NCBI RefSeq assembly: GCF_000485595.1
Contig: NW_014577062.1
Span: 1,001,122 to 1,065,121 of the forward strand
DNA: 64,000 nucleotides
Direction: 5' to 3'
Source: Priapulus caudatus
Taxonomy: Eukaryota; Priapulida; Priapulimorpha; Priapulimorphida; Priapulidae
Shown here: positions 10,810 through 40,800 of the stretch, in pieces
Layout of the letters: each line of letters starts with the position of its first letter
Position numbering within the stretch: position 1 is the first letter of the stretch
Notes under the pieces: generated by a model
Seen by the model: the letters and a program-made list of their open reading frames with translations, nothing else
The model's database searches: none
Told to the model about the DNA's origin: nothing
Program-made: the position numbers and the translations under genes

Positions 10810-12098
10810 GCGGAGACTGTCGCCGTGAAGCTGTGTCAGTGACAGGTCGGTGGACAGGTCACGTCGCGTGCTCTGAACAGGTGGCGTCTGCTTCGTGCAC
10901 CCTGTGTGGTCTGTTCGACAGGTCTAATGGAAAAAATGATATTGCTCCGTCCTATATAGTCCTATATAATATGGAGAATATATATGATATCAGTTATTTA
11001 ATGGTATCTCGTTAACATTACTATACTATAGGTGTACAGTATATGATATTATGTATTAAACGTGCGTAGAACGTTAGCAATTAAAATGTACGAGATTTAG
11101 ATCAGGAGGCTGTTGTCAGAAACATCGTAAAGTGCTAATGTTAATGCTAAGACTATAATGCAAAGCCTAATTTTGTTTCTGGCGACGGGGCCCCTGGGGT
11201 ACATAATTAGACTCGTCTTGTGTGCTCCTGCAGCTACAACTCACCGTCGCTTCTCGTCGTCCTGGTTGCTTTCATTTACTCGTCGCTGCAATTGCTATAT
11301 ATAGTTTTCTCTGTCACATGAGATGATAAATAACCCGATTGGCGTGCACGAAAATGACAGCAGTTTGACAGCAGTTGATGATAAAGCATTCCATACTGGC
11401 TCTAATTCAAATGTGCGACGACCTGCCTCCATTTCGCTCACGTGATACGCTATGTGGTTTATGTCGCTCGTTCGAGCCACTTGTGCTATATCACATTAAC
11501 ACTCGGAATGCTGATGCTAGTACGATAACACGTAATTAAAAGTGAGATTTGCATATTTCTCTGCTCGGGTAGATGCGCAGAAATCTGCTAGATCGAGAAG
11601 CCAGTTACGGAGTCCAAAGAGCATGCAATTCTCGTCGCCCCAGAAGAGCTTGTAAACACGAGTGTTAGTTTGGCAGGTTTAGGCGTGATTGCTTGCTTAG
11701 CGACGATGCGATTCGTACGGAAGAATGTTATTGGTGATGCGATAGTAGTGGTTATGGTGGGGATAATGTACGACACACGCGCACGCGCACGCACACACGC
11801 ACGCATTCACATTTATTTATTTATTCACGTATGTGCTTAGTAAGGTTTCTCGCTTTCACTTATCCTGTTGTACAGGAAAAATTTATATTCCATGTATTCA
11901 GGTATATATATGTTTGTCTCTGTCTGTCTCTTCTTCCTCTCTCTGCCTGTTTGTAATTAAATCACACACACTATCTCTTCTTCTATACTAACCCATACCA
12001 TCGCTCTCTTCCTTCACCACTCTCTTCTTCTACAGCATTTTCCACTGCTCCTACTCTGTATAGCTGCTTTAATCATATCGGTGCACTCTGTGTTGTAG
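10810..12098. other. Intergenic, no recognisable gene
   Basis: I see only short unsupported frames, a CGCACG-type run near 11774 and T/C-rich stretches at 11920-12040. Upstream exons of the CHY zinc-finger gene should lie here or further left, but I could not find one carrying the expected N-terminal part of the CHY motif. Confidence 0.5.
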
Positions 12099-13184
12099 AT
12101 TTCCTTGCTGTGGCAAGTGTTACCCATGCGACGTGTGTCACGAGGAGAAAGAAGATGGCCACGAGATGAAGTTTGCATCCAGAATGATTTGCGGATACTG
12201 CTGCAAGGAGCAGGTACGACAATATATCGTACGCTTCGCAGTACTCGTTGGTCGTACTGCACCGAATTCTGGCAGAGAGTGCCAATGTGTAGCAGTGTGA
12301 CAATGTGACGTCACATTGATTAATCAAATTGATTACGACTCGTCATCGAATTGTCAAACGCCCTACACACTATGTCACTTATAATTATTTGAGCGTGGTG
12401 TTTCGATGGGTGGCGTCATGGAAGTTTCGAGTTTTTGATTAATATGTCTAAATGTGATCAAGACGATGTTTAACCGCGTGGCATTTCCTTTGCAGGCGTA
12501 TTCGCGTGATAAGCCGTGCGTGGCGTGCAAAGGCGCGGTGACTAAGCACACTGGTATCTACTGGGAGGGAGGCAAAGGCTGCAGAGACAAGGTCAAGATG
12601 AGCAGGTCAGATTTTCTTCAGCTTCATCTAATTTAGCAGCATTAGCAGTCTTCCAGACTAATGAATAAACGTTTTCGCTGAGACTCACAGTTGTCCCCTT
12701 AATTATGATTCAATGAACTATAATTGGTTAATTCATATAATATTACATAATTCATTAATTAATATTAAGTCGATCATATTCCGGTACACAGAATCGGCTT
12801 CTAGCACGGTGTACACGATTTAACAAGATGTTAATCAGATCGTGGTGGACATGCCTGGTCACACTAAAATAATTGTGCATGCATGTTCAGCAAAGATCCG
12901 AGTGAAAAGGTCTGCGTAATTTCACGATTGTTTCGAATTAACAAACAGCAAGCACACATATTAATCAGTGCTTACAGGAAATACGTAAATATGATTCTTG
13001 TTACTATGAGGATTCTTTAAGGGTAAACGTAGTAATATTGTCGTGAAATGGAATTTATTTGCATTTCGTTACATGTGCATTGTTATACTGTTGTAGAAAT
13101 GATGCCCAAAAGTTTAGTGATACCAACAAGACCATCTCCAGAAAACAGCAGGAATTAAGCAAGAAAAAATCTGGCAAGAAATAG
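12099..13184 (+). CDS. CHY-type zinc-finger protein, last three exons
   Basis: Three exons join in phase: 12099-12213, 12496-12605 and 13097-13184 (stop TAG 13182-13184). Introns are GT-AG (GTACGA, GTCAGA donors; TTGTAG, TTGCAG, TTGTAG acceptors). The peptide begins FPCCGKCYPCDVCHEE, then RMICGYCCKEQ, then KPCVACKGAVTKH and YWEGGKGCRDKVKMSR, ending in a Lys-rich tail. The cysteine/histidine spacing is that of the second half of a CHY zinc finger followed by the WEGGKG tail known from uncharacterised CHY proteins. The first half (CxHY) must lie in an upstream exon that I could not locate, so the N-terminus is missing. Function unknown; zinc binding inferred. Confidence 0.7.
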
Positions 13185-13189
13185 ATGGA

Positions 13190-14194
13190 AGGACAGGACT
13201 AACCACTAGAATGGTCTTTCGGTTTAAGTTCAAAACAGATAAATAAGATAACAATAGTGTATGTGTGTATAATGGCAGCAACTTGAAGTAACTAACTACT
13301 GCAGTGAAGTTAGTGTGTTAATCACTGTTTTCACTGTGAATGATTACACTTTGTACCAGTACTGTATTTCATGTGTTTGGATGTTGGTTTATATATAGTT
13401 AAAGATAGATTGATATACATATCAGAATTTCTAGGGTGCCACGCAAACTTAATCAGGAAATGCAAAGTAAAACAGGGAGTGTTCCAATCACGCTAAACTT
13501 TATTTAATATGCTCAAATGATCAGATACAATGTGTGGGCTGGAAGTGGTTGATTAAGAAATTAAGAGGGATTGACTATTTGTACATTAACATGAGCGATC
13601 ATTATTGCTACCTTAAAAATACATTAATTAAATGACTAAACCATGGATTATGGATACCTATAATAGATATATAATATATAAACAAAAATGCAATTAAATA
13701 GAGATATTCACAAGGTTTTATTTACTGTGACCATTCTATTAGAACAAGTGAAAGAAATGTCAATAGAACGGGTATGCATAGCATGGCGAAGGTAAGCTGC
13801 AAAACAATCATCAAGATACTGAGATTCCATAACTACAGCTTTAACATCAAGTATTCAACACTGAAATTAAATTGTCAAGACACTTTGGAAATGGGATTGG
13901 ACATGCTCTCACATGAGCACATCCGTTAACAATGGTCAGGCTATAGGATGATATGCGAATAACATGCACGCATGACACATTGTCCAGGCCCGAAAAAACA
14001 ACCACAGCGTTAATAAGATTCTTGTATAGCTATGACGAATGCTAATGAGATAGAGAGGGAGAGACAGCAGTATTAGACAACAAGTAAGCTAATACGTTAT
14101 CAGAAATAGAATTTCACATCTCAGACTAATGCCTGTCTGCAACAACAACAATATGGATTGGACAGTGTGCTACTGCATAAGAGACGAGAGATAG
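13190..14194. other. AT-rich intergenic stretch
   Basis: No supported ORF, RNA gene or clear repeat; it follows the stop of the CHY zinc-finger gene. Confidence 0.5.
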
Positions 14195-14201
14195 GTACAA
14201 T

Positions 14202-14883
14202 CAAGAGTCCATAATAGAGACGAGTAAGACACTGTTTTACAGCGTTTTGCGTAGGTTTCAACTTGAATTTATTCTATCAATATGTGAATAAATATATTCA
14301 AACTACCTTGTTTTATTCTCTGATTCTCCCTTAGTCATATGACCCCACCAGTTTACCTGAAAATCGTAACTGTTCTTCAAAAAAGTTCTTTGAATACGAC
14401 ACGGTGTCACACACTTTTCCTAATTGTTTGCATGACATGGATGAAAGTTTATAGTGGCGGAAGCACCAGATTTGTTACTACTGGACGCTGGGGGCTGTTG
14501 GGGATATTAGGTAAGCACAGTAACAGCACTTGTTTCGCTTCTTGCTGTGCGAGATAAGCGCCAAACCATGCCACAATTCGATGCCTAACAGCCCCCAGCG
14601 TCCCGTAGTAACAAATCTGGTGCTGCCGCCACTATAAACTTTCATCCATGTCATGCAAACAATTAGGAAAATTGTGTGAAACCGTGTCGTATTCAAAGAA
14701 CTTTTTTGAAGAACACATGCGATTTTCAGGTAAACTGGTGGGGTCATATGACTAAGGGAGAATCAGAGAACAAAACAAAGTAAAGTTTGAATTTTATTCA
14801 CATATTGATAGAATAAATTCAAGTTGAAAACTACGCAAAATGCTGTAAGACAGTGTCATACTCTTCTCTATTATGGACTCTTG
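14202..14883. mobile_element. Foldback DNA element with ~300-bp inverted arms and 7-bp TSD
   Basis: Left arm 14202-14500 (starts CAAGAGTCCATAATAGAGA) is matched inverted by right arm 14584-14883, leaving an ~83-bp spacer. The arms differ by scattered substitutions and small indels. GTACAAT occurs directly outside both ends (14195-14201 and 14884-14890), a convincing 7-bp target-site duplication. The short protein frame starting MTPPVYLKI appears on both strands only because the arms are inverted copies; there is no transposase. A non-autonomous foldback/MITE. Confidence 0.9.
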
Positions 14884-14889
14884 GTACAA

Positions 14890-16768
14890 TATAAGTGACA
14901 GTATTTTAAGCTGCACGTGATGTAGGCCTAACTAGTAGTCTAACTGGCAAAGAGTACAGCAGTGATAAGACCGAAACTAATATGTCGTCATCGATTCCAT
15001 AAAGCAGTGTACGCGCGGTAACATGCCCTTCACACTGATCAATGCGGACATTGGCTTATGTCACCAATATTAACATGATCGTAGGTGAACGCCATAGATG
15101 CCCTAACCGAGCATGACAACCATTTCTGTAACTTGCTTATCCATGATGGGCTTGGTAGGGCTTCCACGCGGACAAAGTAAATACTCCTGACTGAGTAAAA
15201 ACCTGGTACCCGTCGTCAGAAACATCACGAATGGTGACGACTATAAGATAAGTCTAAAATACAATAACTTTTGCAGGACACTTCACTTCAATATTCATGA
15301 CGTTTCATAGTTAACTAGACAGAGGGCACTCACGGAGAGTGCATACCTCCGCGAGCATGTAACATGTATGTGCTCGCTGGTGGCGGCTGCTGACTGACTC
15401 GCCTGCTGCTAACTCGCCGCTCACTGGTGGCTGCTGCTGACTCGCCACTCACTGACTCGACGCGCTATCGATCGCGCGGTGGCTACACACACACACGAGA
15501 CCGATTACATGACCTCCGTTGCGCGGCGGTATAGACAATCATGTCATAACTACTTACAATTCTGACAACGGATCCCTAGGGCAGCAGTTTATATTGGGCA
15601 TTGCCTAGCAGCAGCAGCAGCAGTGTGACATTAGTGCAGTGCCAGATACAGCTAACATGCTCACCGTCATTTCATTATCCATGTACCATCATATCAGCGC
15701 CCTACCTCAAAGAGCGACAGTCGAAAAAACTCCAATTGTCCATCGATTTGCATTTATTCCAACATGCCAAATAGGCAAACAATAAGTTAATGAGATTGGG
15801 CCGAGTGTGCAAAACTAGGCGATTCCACAGCGGGGTGTTCTCTAGGTAAACATTCGGTGCAGTGACTAGCAGTTTTGTCGTGCAGCACTCCAACACTTTG
15901 TATCATTTCATTTTACACGGAACAGGTAATTGAAAACGGGGTCGTAGCACGTTCTGCACGTGACACACGACACTGCAGCTCTCCGCTTCACATATGACAG
16001 CGATAGCCTTCATATCTCTCATCTGTCCGTTACCGTGAACTATTGGCACACAAATTTGCTACCGAATGTCGTGAACAGCTCAACTGTATCACATTCTACA
16101 GAGTAAATCCATGCAAACCACTTGGGGACGGTAACAAGGGATAGGACAGGAACCCTAACCCTTCCCCCACGCCCTCACTCCCCATCCTATCCAGGGAGTA
16201 ATCACATTCAACACACTCAACGGCTTTACTTCGTAACAGCCAGCTTTATATATATTTCATTGCTAATAATGCCTTTAATATCTTACACGGGTTTCTTGAC
16301 ACACTATCATGAAGGAAAACCACATAAATACATACAACTGATATGTAGTTATCGCTCACACACATCCGAGACTCATTACCACTCACATATCACGCGTCAA
16401 AATAACTACATGCACGTTTAAATAACGGCCTCCCTGTTGTTGGCTTCTTCAATCCACAGAAAAAAGCACATATTGTGATTGAAGTAAAATAGAATAAACC
16501 ATGCGACTATCAAAAAAAGGTAAAATTGTAAAGTTCTTTAAGGACAGTAAAGTTCCTTATATTGATGGGTACGTGTAAATATGTGATTATGCTAGAAGCA
16601 AACATCTCTCACATGCGCACATTCATCGTAAGATTTGACTGTGCCATGCCACATCTCTACCAGAACCAGGTTTCAAGAGTACAATATAATCGGAATGTCG
16701 AGTGGCTCTACTTCCTGTATGCCACCCACAACCAGTTGTTCCCGATAACGAAAAGCGTCAAATCGGTG
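14890..16768. other. Intergenic, no recognisable gene
   Basis: Mixed sequence with a short CAG run near 15609-15621. No homology-supported ORF. It separates the foldback from the ZFR 3' end. Confidence 0.5.
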
Positions 16769-16774
16769 TTTATT
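16769..16774 (-). terminator. Candidate ZFR polyadenylation signal
   Basis: AATAAA on the minus strand, about 220 nt past the ZFR stop at 16993. Motif match only. Confidence 0.4.
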
Positions 16775-16992
16775 AATTTACAAATAAACGGTTAACTTCA
16801 TAAACCATGTTATTTGATGATTGCTTTGATATTTCGTTTAATGACGTCTATATAATCCGTCATCATGGAAATGCCTAACATCCAGATAACAATTAGTAAC
16901 AGTGACATTAATTTTTAAGTAGAATAAAGGGAGGGCATGTAGCAACTGAAGCTAGATCTGTTACCCTGGCGCTCCTCTTCTCGCTCCGTCAC

Positions 16993-34491
<17,499 letters not shown>

Positions 34492-34573
34492 TTTTCATCG
34501 CCGTCCTTTCTCCTACACGCAAATTTTGTATTCTTGTAATATTGGCAGTGTTACTAAATTTCCGAATATTACC

Positions 34574-34591
34574 GAAGATTCTCGAAGATTC
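34574..34591. promoter_or_regulatory. Heat-shock element, four perfect alternating units
   Basis: GAAGATTCTCGAAGATTC is GAAnnTTCnnGAAnnTTC with no mismatch, the arrangement bound by HSF trimers. Two further GAA triplets lie nearby at other spacing. Confidence 0.75.
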
Positions 34592-34605
34592 GATACCCGA
34601 AACTA

Positions 34606-34625
34606 AAACTGCACGGTCATCATGA
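34606..34625 (-). promoter_or_regulatory. Antioxidant response element (NRF2/CncC-Maf type)
   Basis: Minus-strand TCATGATGACCGTGCAGTTT fits the extended consensus TMAnnRTGAYnnnGCRwwww at every position except the first w. Vertebrate GCLM is a classic NRF2 target through such a site. Confidence 0.7.
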
Positions 34626-34763
34626 TAGGCAATAAATAAATAAATTGATGTGCACACATCTTACAATGAACACTTACGAAATTCAGTCTATCTATACCTC
34701 GTAAGTTGTGGTTCGATACATGAGCATTAGTTTGTGTTTATCGCATTAAAGATAAGAGAACAG

Positions 34764-34772
34764 TATATATAA
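34764..34772 (+). promoter_or_regulatory. TATA box for GCLM
   Basis: TATATATAA about 103 nt before the GCLM ATG; predicts initiation near 34795. Motif-based. Confidence 0.55.
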
Positions 34773-34874
34773 GGCGCTGACGGCATTTAGCCTTTACAAA
34801 TTACAAGTTTACCGTTTATGTAGACTTCGACCCGATCGTAGCACATAGCATAGCACAAGCACTTGAAGCAGGAG

Positions 34875-37800
34875 ATGGCAGAGCCGAATGTAAATCCTCA
34901 TCATATCCAGCTAAAGGCTGCAGAAAATCTTATTATACACACAGGGAACATCGCAAGTTGGAGTCGCCTACGAATGACAACAACGTCTCCGGCAGAAGAG
35001 GTATTATTACGAACCGTTACGTTAGTAAATTGGAAGGTATTATTTACCCGACCGTCGTGTACCGAGTGATGAAAAATGGCATTGCGTGCACGACCGTCGT
35101 GTACCGAGTGATGAAAATCGCATTGCGCACACGACCGTCGGGTACCGAGTGATGGAAATGGCGTTGCGCGCACGACCGTCGGGTACCGAGTGATGAAAGG
35201 AGGTGNGGAGGAGGCGGAGAAGGGGAGAGAGTGGTGGAGAGAGAGGGAGAGTGAGGGAGGAGGAGGGGAGGGGGAGAAGTGTGAGAGGGGAGAAGGGAGC
35301 AAGCTGGTGGGAAGGAGGAGGGGGAGAAGAAGCGGCAGAAGGGAGGAGGGGCGAAGCTGGGTGGAGAGAGGAGGCAGGGGGGGGGTGAGAGGAGGGGGAG
35401 AAGGAGGAAGCGAGGCAGGGGGGGAGAAGCTGGTGAGAGGCAGGAGGAGGCTAGAGGCGAGCGCGCGAGAGGGGGAGGACTGGTGGCGGAAGGAGCGAGG
35501 GGAGAAGTGTGTGGAGAGGAGGGGAGAAGTGGTGAGAAGGAGAGGAGACAGAGCTGGAGGAGAGGGCGGAGAAGCTGGTGGAGGAGGAGGAGGAGAAGCT
35601 GGTGAAGAGGGAGAGAGCCACCTGCTCCCAGCCTCTCGCTTCTCCACCAACCTTCTCCCTTTTCGCCCCTCCTTCTCCGACCAGCTTCGTCCACGCCCTC
35701 TTCTTCTCCACCACCTTCTCCCTTTTCCCCTTCCCTTCTCCACCACGCTTCTCCCCCTCCTGCCTTCGCGCCACCGACTTCTCCCTTCTCCCCCTCCCTC
35801 CTTCTCCACCACCTTCTCCCTTCTCCCCCTCTCCTTCTCCACCAGCTTCTCCCGCCTCCTCCTTCTCCACCACCTTCTCCCTTCTTCCCCCTTCTCCTCT
35901 CCACCAGCTTCTCCCCCTCCTCCTTCGCACCACCTTCTCCTTTCCTCCCCCTCCTCCCCCTCCTCCACCAGCTTCTCCCCTCCTCCTTCTCCAGCTCTCC
36001 CTTCTCCCTCCTCCTCCTCCCACCTCCCTCCTCCTCCACCTCGCGCTTCTCCCCGCTCCTCCTTCTCCACCACTCTGCTCTCTCCACCAGCTTCTCCCCT
36101 CCTTCTCCACCAGCTTCTCCCTATCTCGCCCCTCCTCTCCTTCTCCACCAGCTTTCTCCCCCCTGCCCTCCTTCTCCACCACCTTCTCCTTCTCGCCCCT
36201 CCTCCTTCTCCACCAGCTTCTCCCCTCTCCTCGCTTCTCCACACCTCGCCTTCTCCCCCTCCTCCTACCTACCCACCAGCTTCTCCCCCTCCTCTTCTCC
36301 ACCACCTCTCCCTTCTCCCCCTCGCTGCCTCTCATCCACCAGCTTCTCCCCCTCCTTCTCCACCACACCTTCTCCCCTTCTCCCCCTCCTCCTCCTCCAC
36401 CAGCTTCTCCCCCTCCTCCTTCTCACCAACTTCTCCCTTCTCCCCTCCTCCTCCTCCACCAGCTTCTCCCCCTCCTCGTTCTCCACCACCTTCTCCCTTC
36501 TCCCCCTCCTTCTTCTCCACCAGCTTCTCCCTTCTCCCCCTCCTCCTTCTCCACCACCTTCTCCCTACTCCGCCTACTAGTGTGCACAACCTATCGTAAC
36601 ACAAAGACGAGCTGTCATTGGTCGGGTCGGGGAGGGGCGGGGCTATCTCAAATATTTCGCACTCGGCAGATATTTCGCGCGACACCGGTCGTCCGGTCGT
36701 CCGTCCGTCCGTCAACAGTTGGGCACAAATCTTAACCGCTCGTACGGTGACGATATTCGGGTCGTTGTGGGGGATCGTCAAAACGAGTTGGGATGTCGAA
36801 GCTGGGGGTCAAAGGTCAAAGGTCAAGAGGTGTAAAAGAAGGGGGAACATTCACTCCTTAACTTAAGGTATAGGGAGGAAATGCAGAATTGCGGCACAAA
36901 TCTAAACGGCTCGACCTAGGCTCGTGATAGTCGGTGTATAGCATATCATGGTAGGAAAAGCCATCACTGTGCCGAAATTGGAGGTCACAGGTCAAAGGTC
37001 AATGGAGCACAGGGCAGATTTTAGACATTTTCTGAGGACATGGTCTGACGGAGCAATTGGAAAACTTTTTTGTTTCAGCGGTGACCTATCATTTTTATGG
37101 CTTTATTGAAAGGACCATGAAATGTGCTTTCCACTGACGTGCGAAGAGTAAGTGTCTGATAACCTTTTGACCCTCAAGAGGAGGGTTAAACATGGATTTG
37201 TTGACTGTTAACAATGGAGTGAACTGATTTTGCTATTAGAGCCTCCTCCCCCCACCCTCCATCTGCGATAGTGGGCGTGTCCTAACAATGATGTGTACGC
37301 AACTGCGTGTCTACATATCTGCGCCTAACAAATGTGGTACTACGCACGACTGAAATTTTACGTTTATAATCGTAGCAACAGACCTCAGATGAGCCCAGAC
37401 GCTCTGCGGCTCTTGTTTAATGTTATTTTTAGTCCAAAATTCTAGGTAGGGTCGCGTAACCGTAAAAAACAATTATTATTTTTTAAATGGCAGTTGATCA
37501 TGCGGTCTTTGTACTTTTAATGGACCACGCACCCTGTTGACATTGATAGCCATTGCTATCGATATTGCTCCCAAAAATACATTTCCAATCGGCCTGGCCC
37601 TCCTACTCCTAGGATCAAAATGTACAAATCTATAAGATGAACGGTTATACTTCTTTTCTTAATCTTAAAACGTTGAACTTCAGGAACTTCATGCTCTGAT
37701 CAGCTAATGAAGACCTATATTCAGCTGGTACCGCAGCCGGTCTAGCAGTAAAGCAGAAAAGGTCTATGTCCCTAGGGTACTCCACCTTAAAACGCAAACG

Positions 37801-40800
37801 ATTACGTTTCTATAAAGTCTATCTGTTATAGACACATGTCTTAGCTATATGTGAATTTTATGTGAGTTTATTGAAGCACGAGTAGTTTTAATATGCGCAA
37901 ATATGCGTGCGCGGTATCGCTTATATGCTAATACACGCGCGGCTATGGCCGGTAGGAAAGTGTACTAACTATCATAATCATATGGCGCGAACGATTTGAG
38001 TTACATTTCTATAAATTCTAGCTATTATAGACACATGTCTTAGCTATGATCCCTGTGAGCCTTGAGTTTATTGACGCGCGATTAGCTTAACTAATTAGCA
38101 AATCTATACGCACGGTATGTAAAATTCTTTGCGAATGCAGCTCGTAATAGTGTATGCGGCGGGGTATGCAAAATGAAATCGATACATCAAGAATTCAATT
38201 TTTATCCTCTAATCACAGGTCGATCGAGCAATTCCTCTGTTTAGATGCATGTCTAAATACAAGGTCATTGCTCAATCAAATAGTTAATGAGCCAATTAAT
38301 TTAATCGTGATACTGCATGGTTATTTCAGTTGGTGTGTACAGTCAGTTTAGTACAGGCATTTGAGAAAAAGTCCCCCTGTACATTTCTAAATGTTTTGCA
38401 TGGCCTAGGTCAAGTAATAACACAACCGAAATTCGGTATTTTGAAAGAAGCCCCCCAAAGGTACCCTTACACAAGTTTTGAATGTTCTAGGTCAACTAAT
38501 AACGAAACGTGCCACCTTCGTAACAAAAAATTTATGTTCACCTCTGTGACCTTGAAAAGTATGTCAAATCGAAAACCCGGGTATAATGTCATGTATCCTC
38601 ATTAGATGTATCTATGATAAAAATTTGGTGATGATCCGGCCAGCGGTTGAGGAGTAATTGCACTTTTTATGTTTTAAGTTTTGGCCCCCTAGTGGCCAAG
38701 TGAAGAATCAAATCGGACTGAAATTTGGTGTTTGATTTCGTCTGATCTAGGGGTACATGTGTACAAATAGCCCAGTGGTTACAAAACGTGCCCTGCTAAC
38801 AGACGACGCCGACGCCAGACAAAACGTGATTGTAAGAGCTCACCAGGAGAGCTAAAAAACAACCATTGCATCAAATCAATTACCAGTTATCATCAAAATG
38901 CAAAACACCAAAAGAAAAATGATAAAACAATGTAGTTGTGTATCAATGACTAAGTATTACAAGTTATGCACTATGAAGACTAACTTTCAACACCAACTAT
39001 GAATGAAAGTACACAGCAGAAAAGAAACAAGACATACATATATATCATGTATACATATGCCACTAGTAAGATGCATACATAATTGATAAAAGGGTACATG
39101 AAATATGGAATAGAAAAGCATTAGGTTCTGTTGACTGACAGGCTCCATCGACACAACTTAGGTGACACAGAAGATACACTTGTAGCTGCTGTTGCTCTCA
39201 GGATTAACTGTTGGCAAATTGGCACACTTGTTATGCATCCAGCGATTGCAGTTATCACACTGTGTCCATGCTATTCTTTCCCCAGCAGGTTTCCCACAGA
39301 ACGGGAAGTCGCAGATTATGTCCTCATCATTACATTTGGCGTGGTGCAGTAGCCTTCCTAAAATGTACTTGCGATAAATTTCACAGTGGAACTGCCGCAT
39401 AACAACAGGTGGAACATCCTTGAGTAAGGCCTCGGCATTCTGCAATGAATATGATGGAAATAAAAGACTCGTGCAGCAATTACATGTACAGTTACAACTA
39501 TAATAAACTAAATTGACGGAATAATAACAACATACATGTATGTTGGCAAAAATAAATCACAAGAAAATGAAAGCTACAATTACGGACCTTGTGCTCGCCC
39601 CAGTGTTAAAAAAGTAAAATTTCCCATGTGAACCCCCTTGGTAAATACTGCAACCCGGAAAATTTTTGTAGGCGTTTCAATTTTGCGGTCATGTCGGGTC
39701 CGCAAAGTTAAAACGCGCAAATATTACGATCACTTAATGATCCAACTACAGCTAGTTGGTGAATCGTCCCGCAAAATATAAACGCGTTAAATGCAATATG
39801 GGACGGAAATAATGGGTGATCGGCAAACTAAAGCAGCTGCAAAAAATTTCTTAGTTACAGTATATCAGAGAACACACCATTAATGGTCTATTACAGGCCC
39901 GTAGCCAGGGGGGGTTCGGGGGTTCGAACGAACCCCCCACCACCGAGCCCCCCAAGCAAAAAAATTTTTTTTGAAAATTTGCAAGAATTTCACCTCAGGT
40001 CGCTCCATTTTAGTGTAATAATTGCAAAATCTCCATCGTGCGGGAGGATGAACAGTGAACACCCCCTCCCACACCCTCCCCCTGCTCGGTCGCTTGGCTC
40101 CCTCGCCTGGTCGCTTCGCGCCCAAGCAGGGGCGTGTACAGGGGGGTCCAGGGAGTCCGGACCCCCCTTGCTCGCGCAGAAAACGCATCTGAGGGGGTAT
40201 AATTTTAAAAAATTTTCCCCAGACCCCCCCTTCGTGTGCTCGCAACTTCGGGTTACGGTTAGACCCACCCCTGGTACAAATCCTGTACACGCCCCTGCCG
40301 AGCAAATTGCCAACATTGAAAAACGAACCCCCCCAATATAAAGCTGGCTACGGGCCTGTATTACCATACATCTGGAAACAAAGAAGGTGGATGCCCGATC
40401 AGGCTCTGACTGAGAAAATCGCCAGTGACCAACTATACTAACTAATTAATTGTATGTGCTAGATGGCTGATATTGAGTTTCAGCCATCTAGCACATACAA
40501 TTAGTTATAGTAGTTGGTCACTGGCGATTTTCAAGTCACACGCCCTGTTGGCCATATTGGATATATCCGATAAGGTTGATACCTGCAGATACTTTTCAAT
40601 GTGTAATATAATTGGACATAATGGTGACTAAATAGAAAAATGTTTGAATAAACTAGAAAGGGCAGTTGTCGCCAACTACATGTATCCCCGTGATCTAGTA
40701 TGAATGAAATATCTCTGTAAGGATGTAGAAGGTAGGTAAAGTTAAATAAGTCACAAAGACTAAGGTTTGTTACACAACTCATCTGCCTGAGATGTGCAAG

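Larger units (their letters stand above)
34492..34874. promoter_or_regulatory. Divergent ZFR/GCLM promoter region (383 bp)
   Basis: Lies between the minus-strand ZFR ATG (34491) and the plus-strand GCLM ATG (34875), so both 5' untranslated regions and promoters must sit here unless there are untranslated upstream exons. It contains a heat-shock element, an antioxidant response element, a GCLM-side TATA box, a GATA-like AGATAAGAG near 34750 and, on the ZFR side, an inverted CCAAT at 34541-34545. Confidence 0.8.

Noticed and set aside
14339-14747. A small protein MTPPVYLKI on both strands
   Set aside because: Appears twice only because the foldback arms are inverted copies; no independent coding evidence.
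34777-34786. CTGACGGCAT beside the TATA box as a second antioxidant element
   Set aside because: Spacing is wrong: TGAC must be followed by three bases and GC.
35190-36599. Frames of up to 469 codons on both strands (Arg/Glu/Gly-rich and Ser/Pro-rich)
   Set aside because: Entirely within the GA/CT minisatellite; open because of composition, on both strands, with an undetermined base inside.
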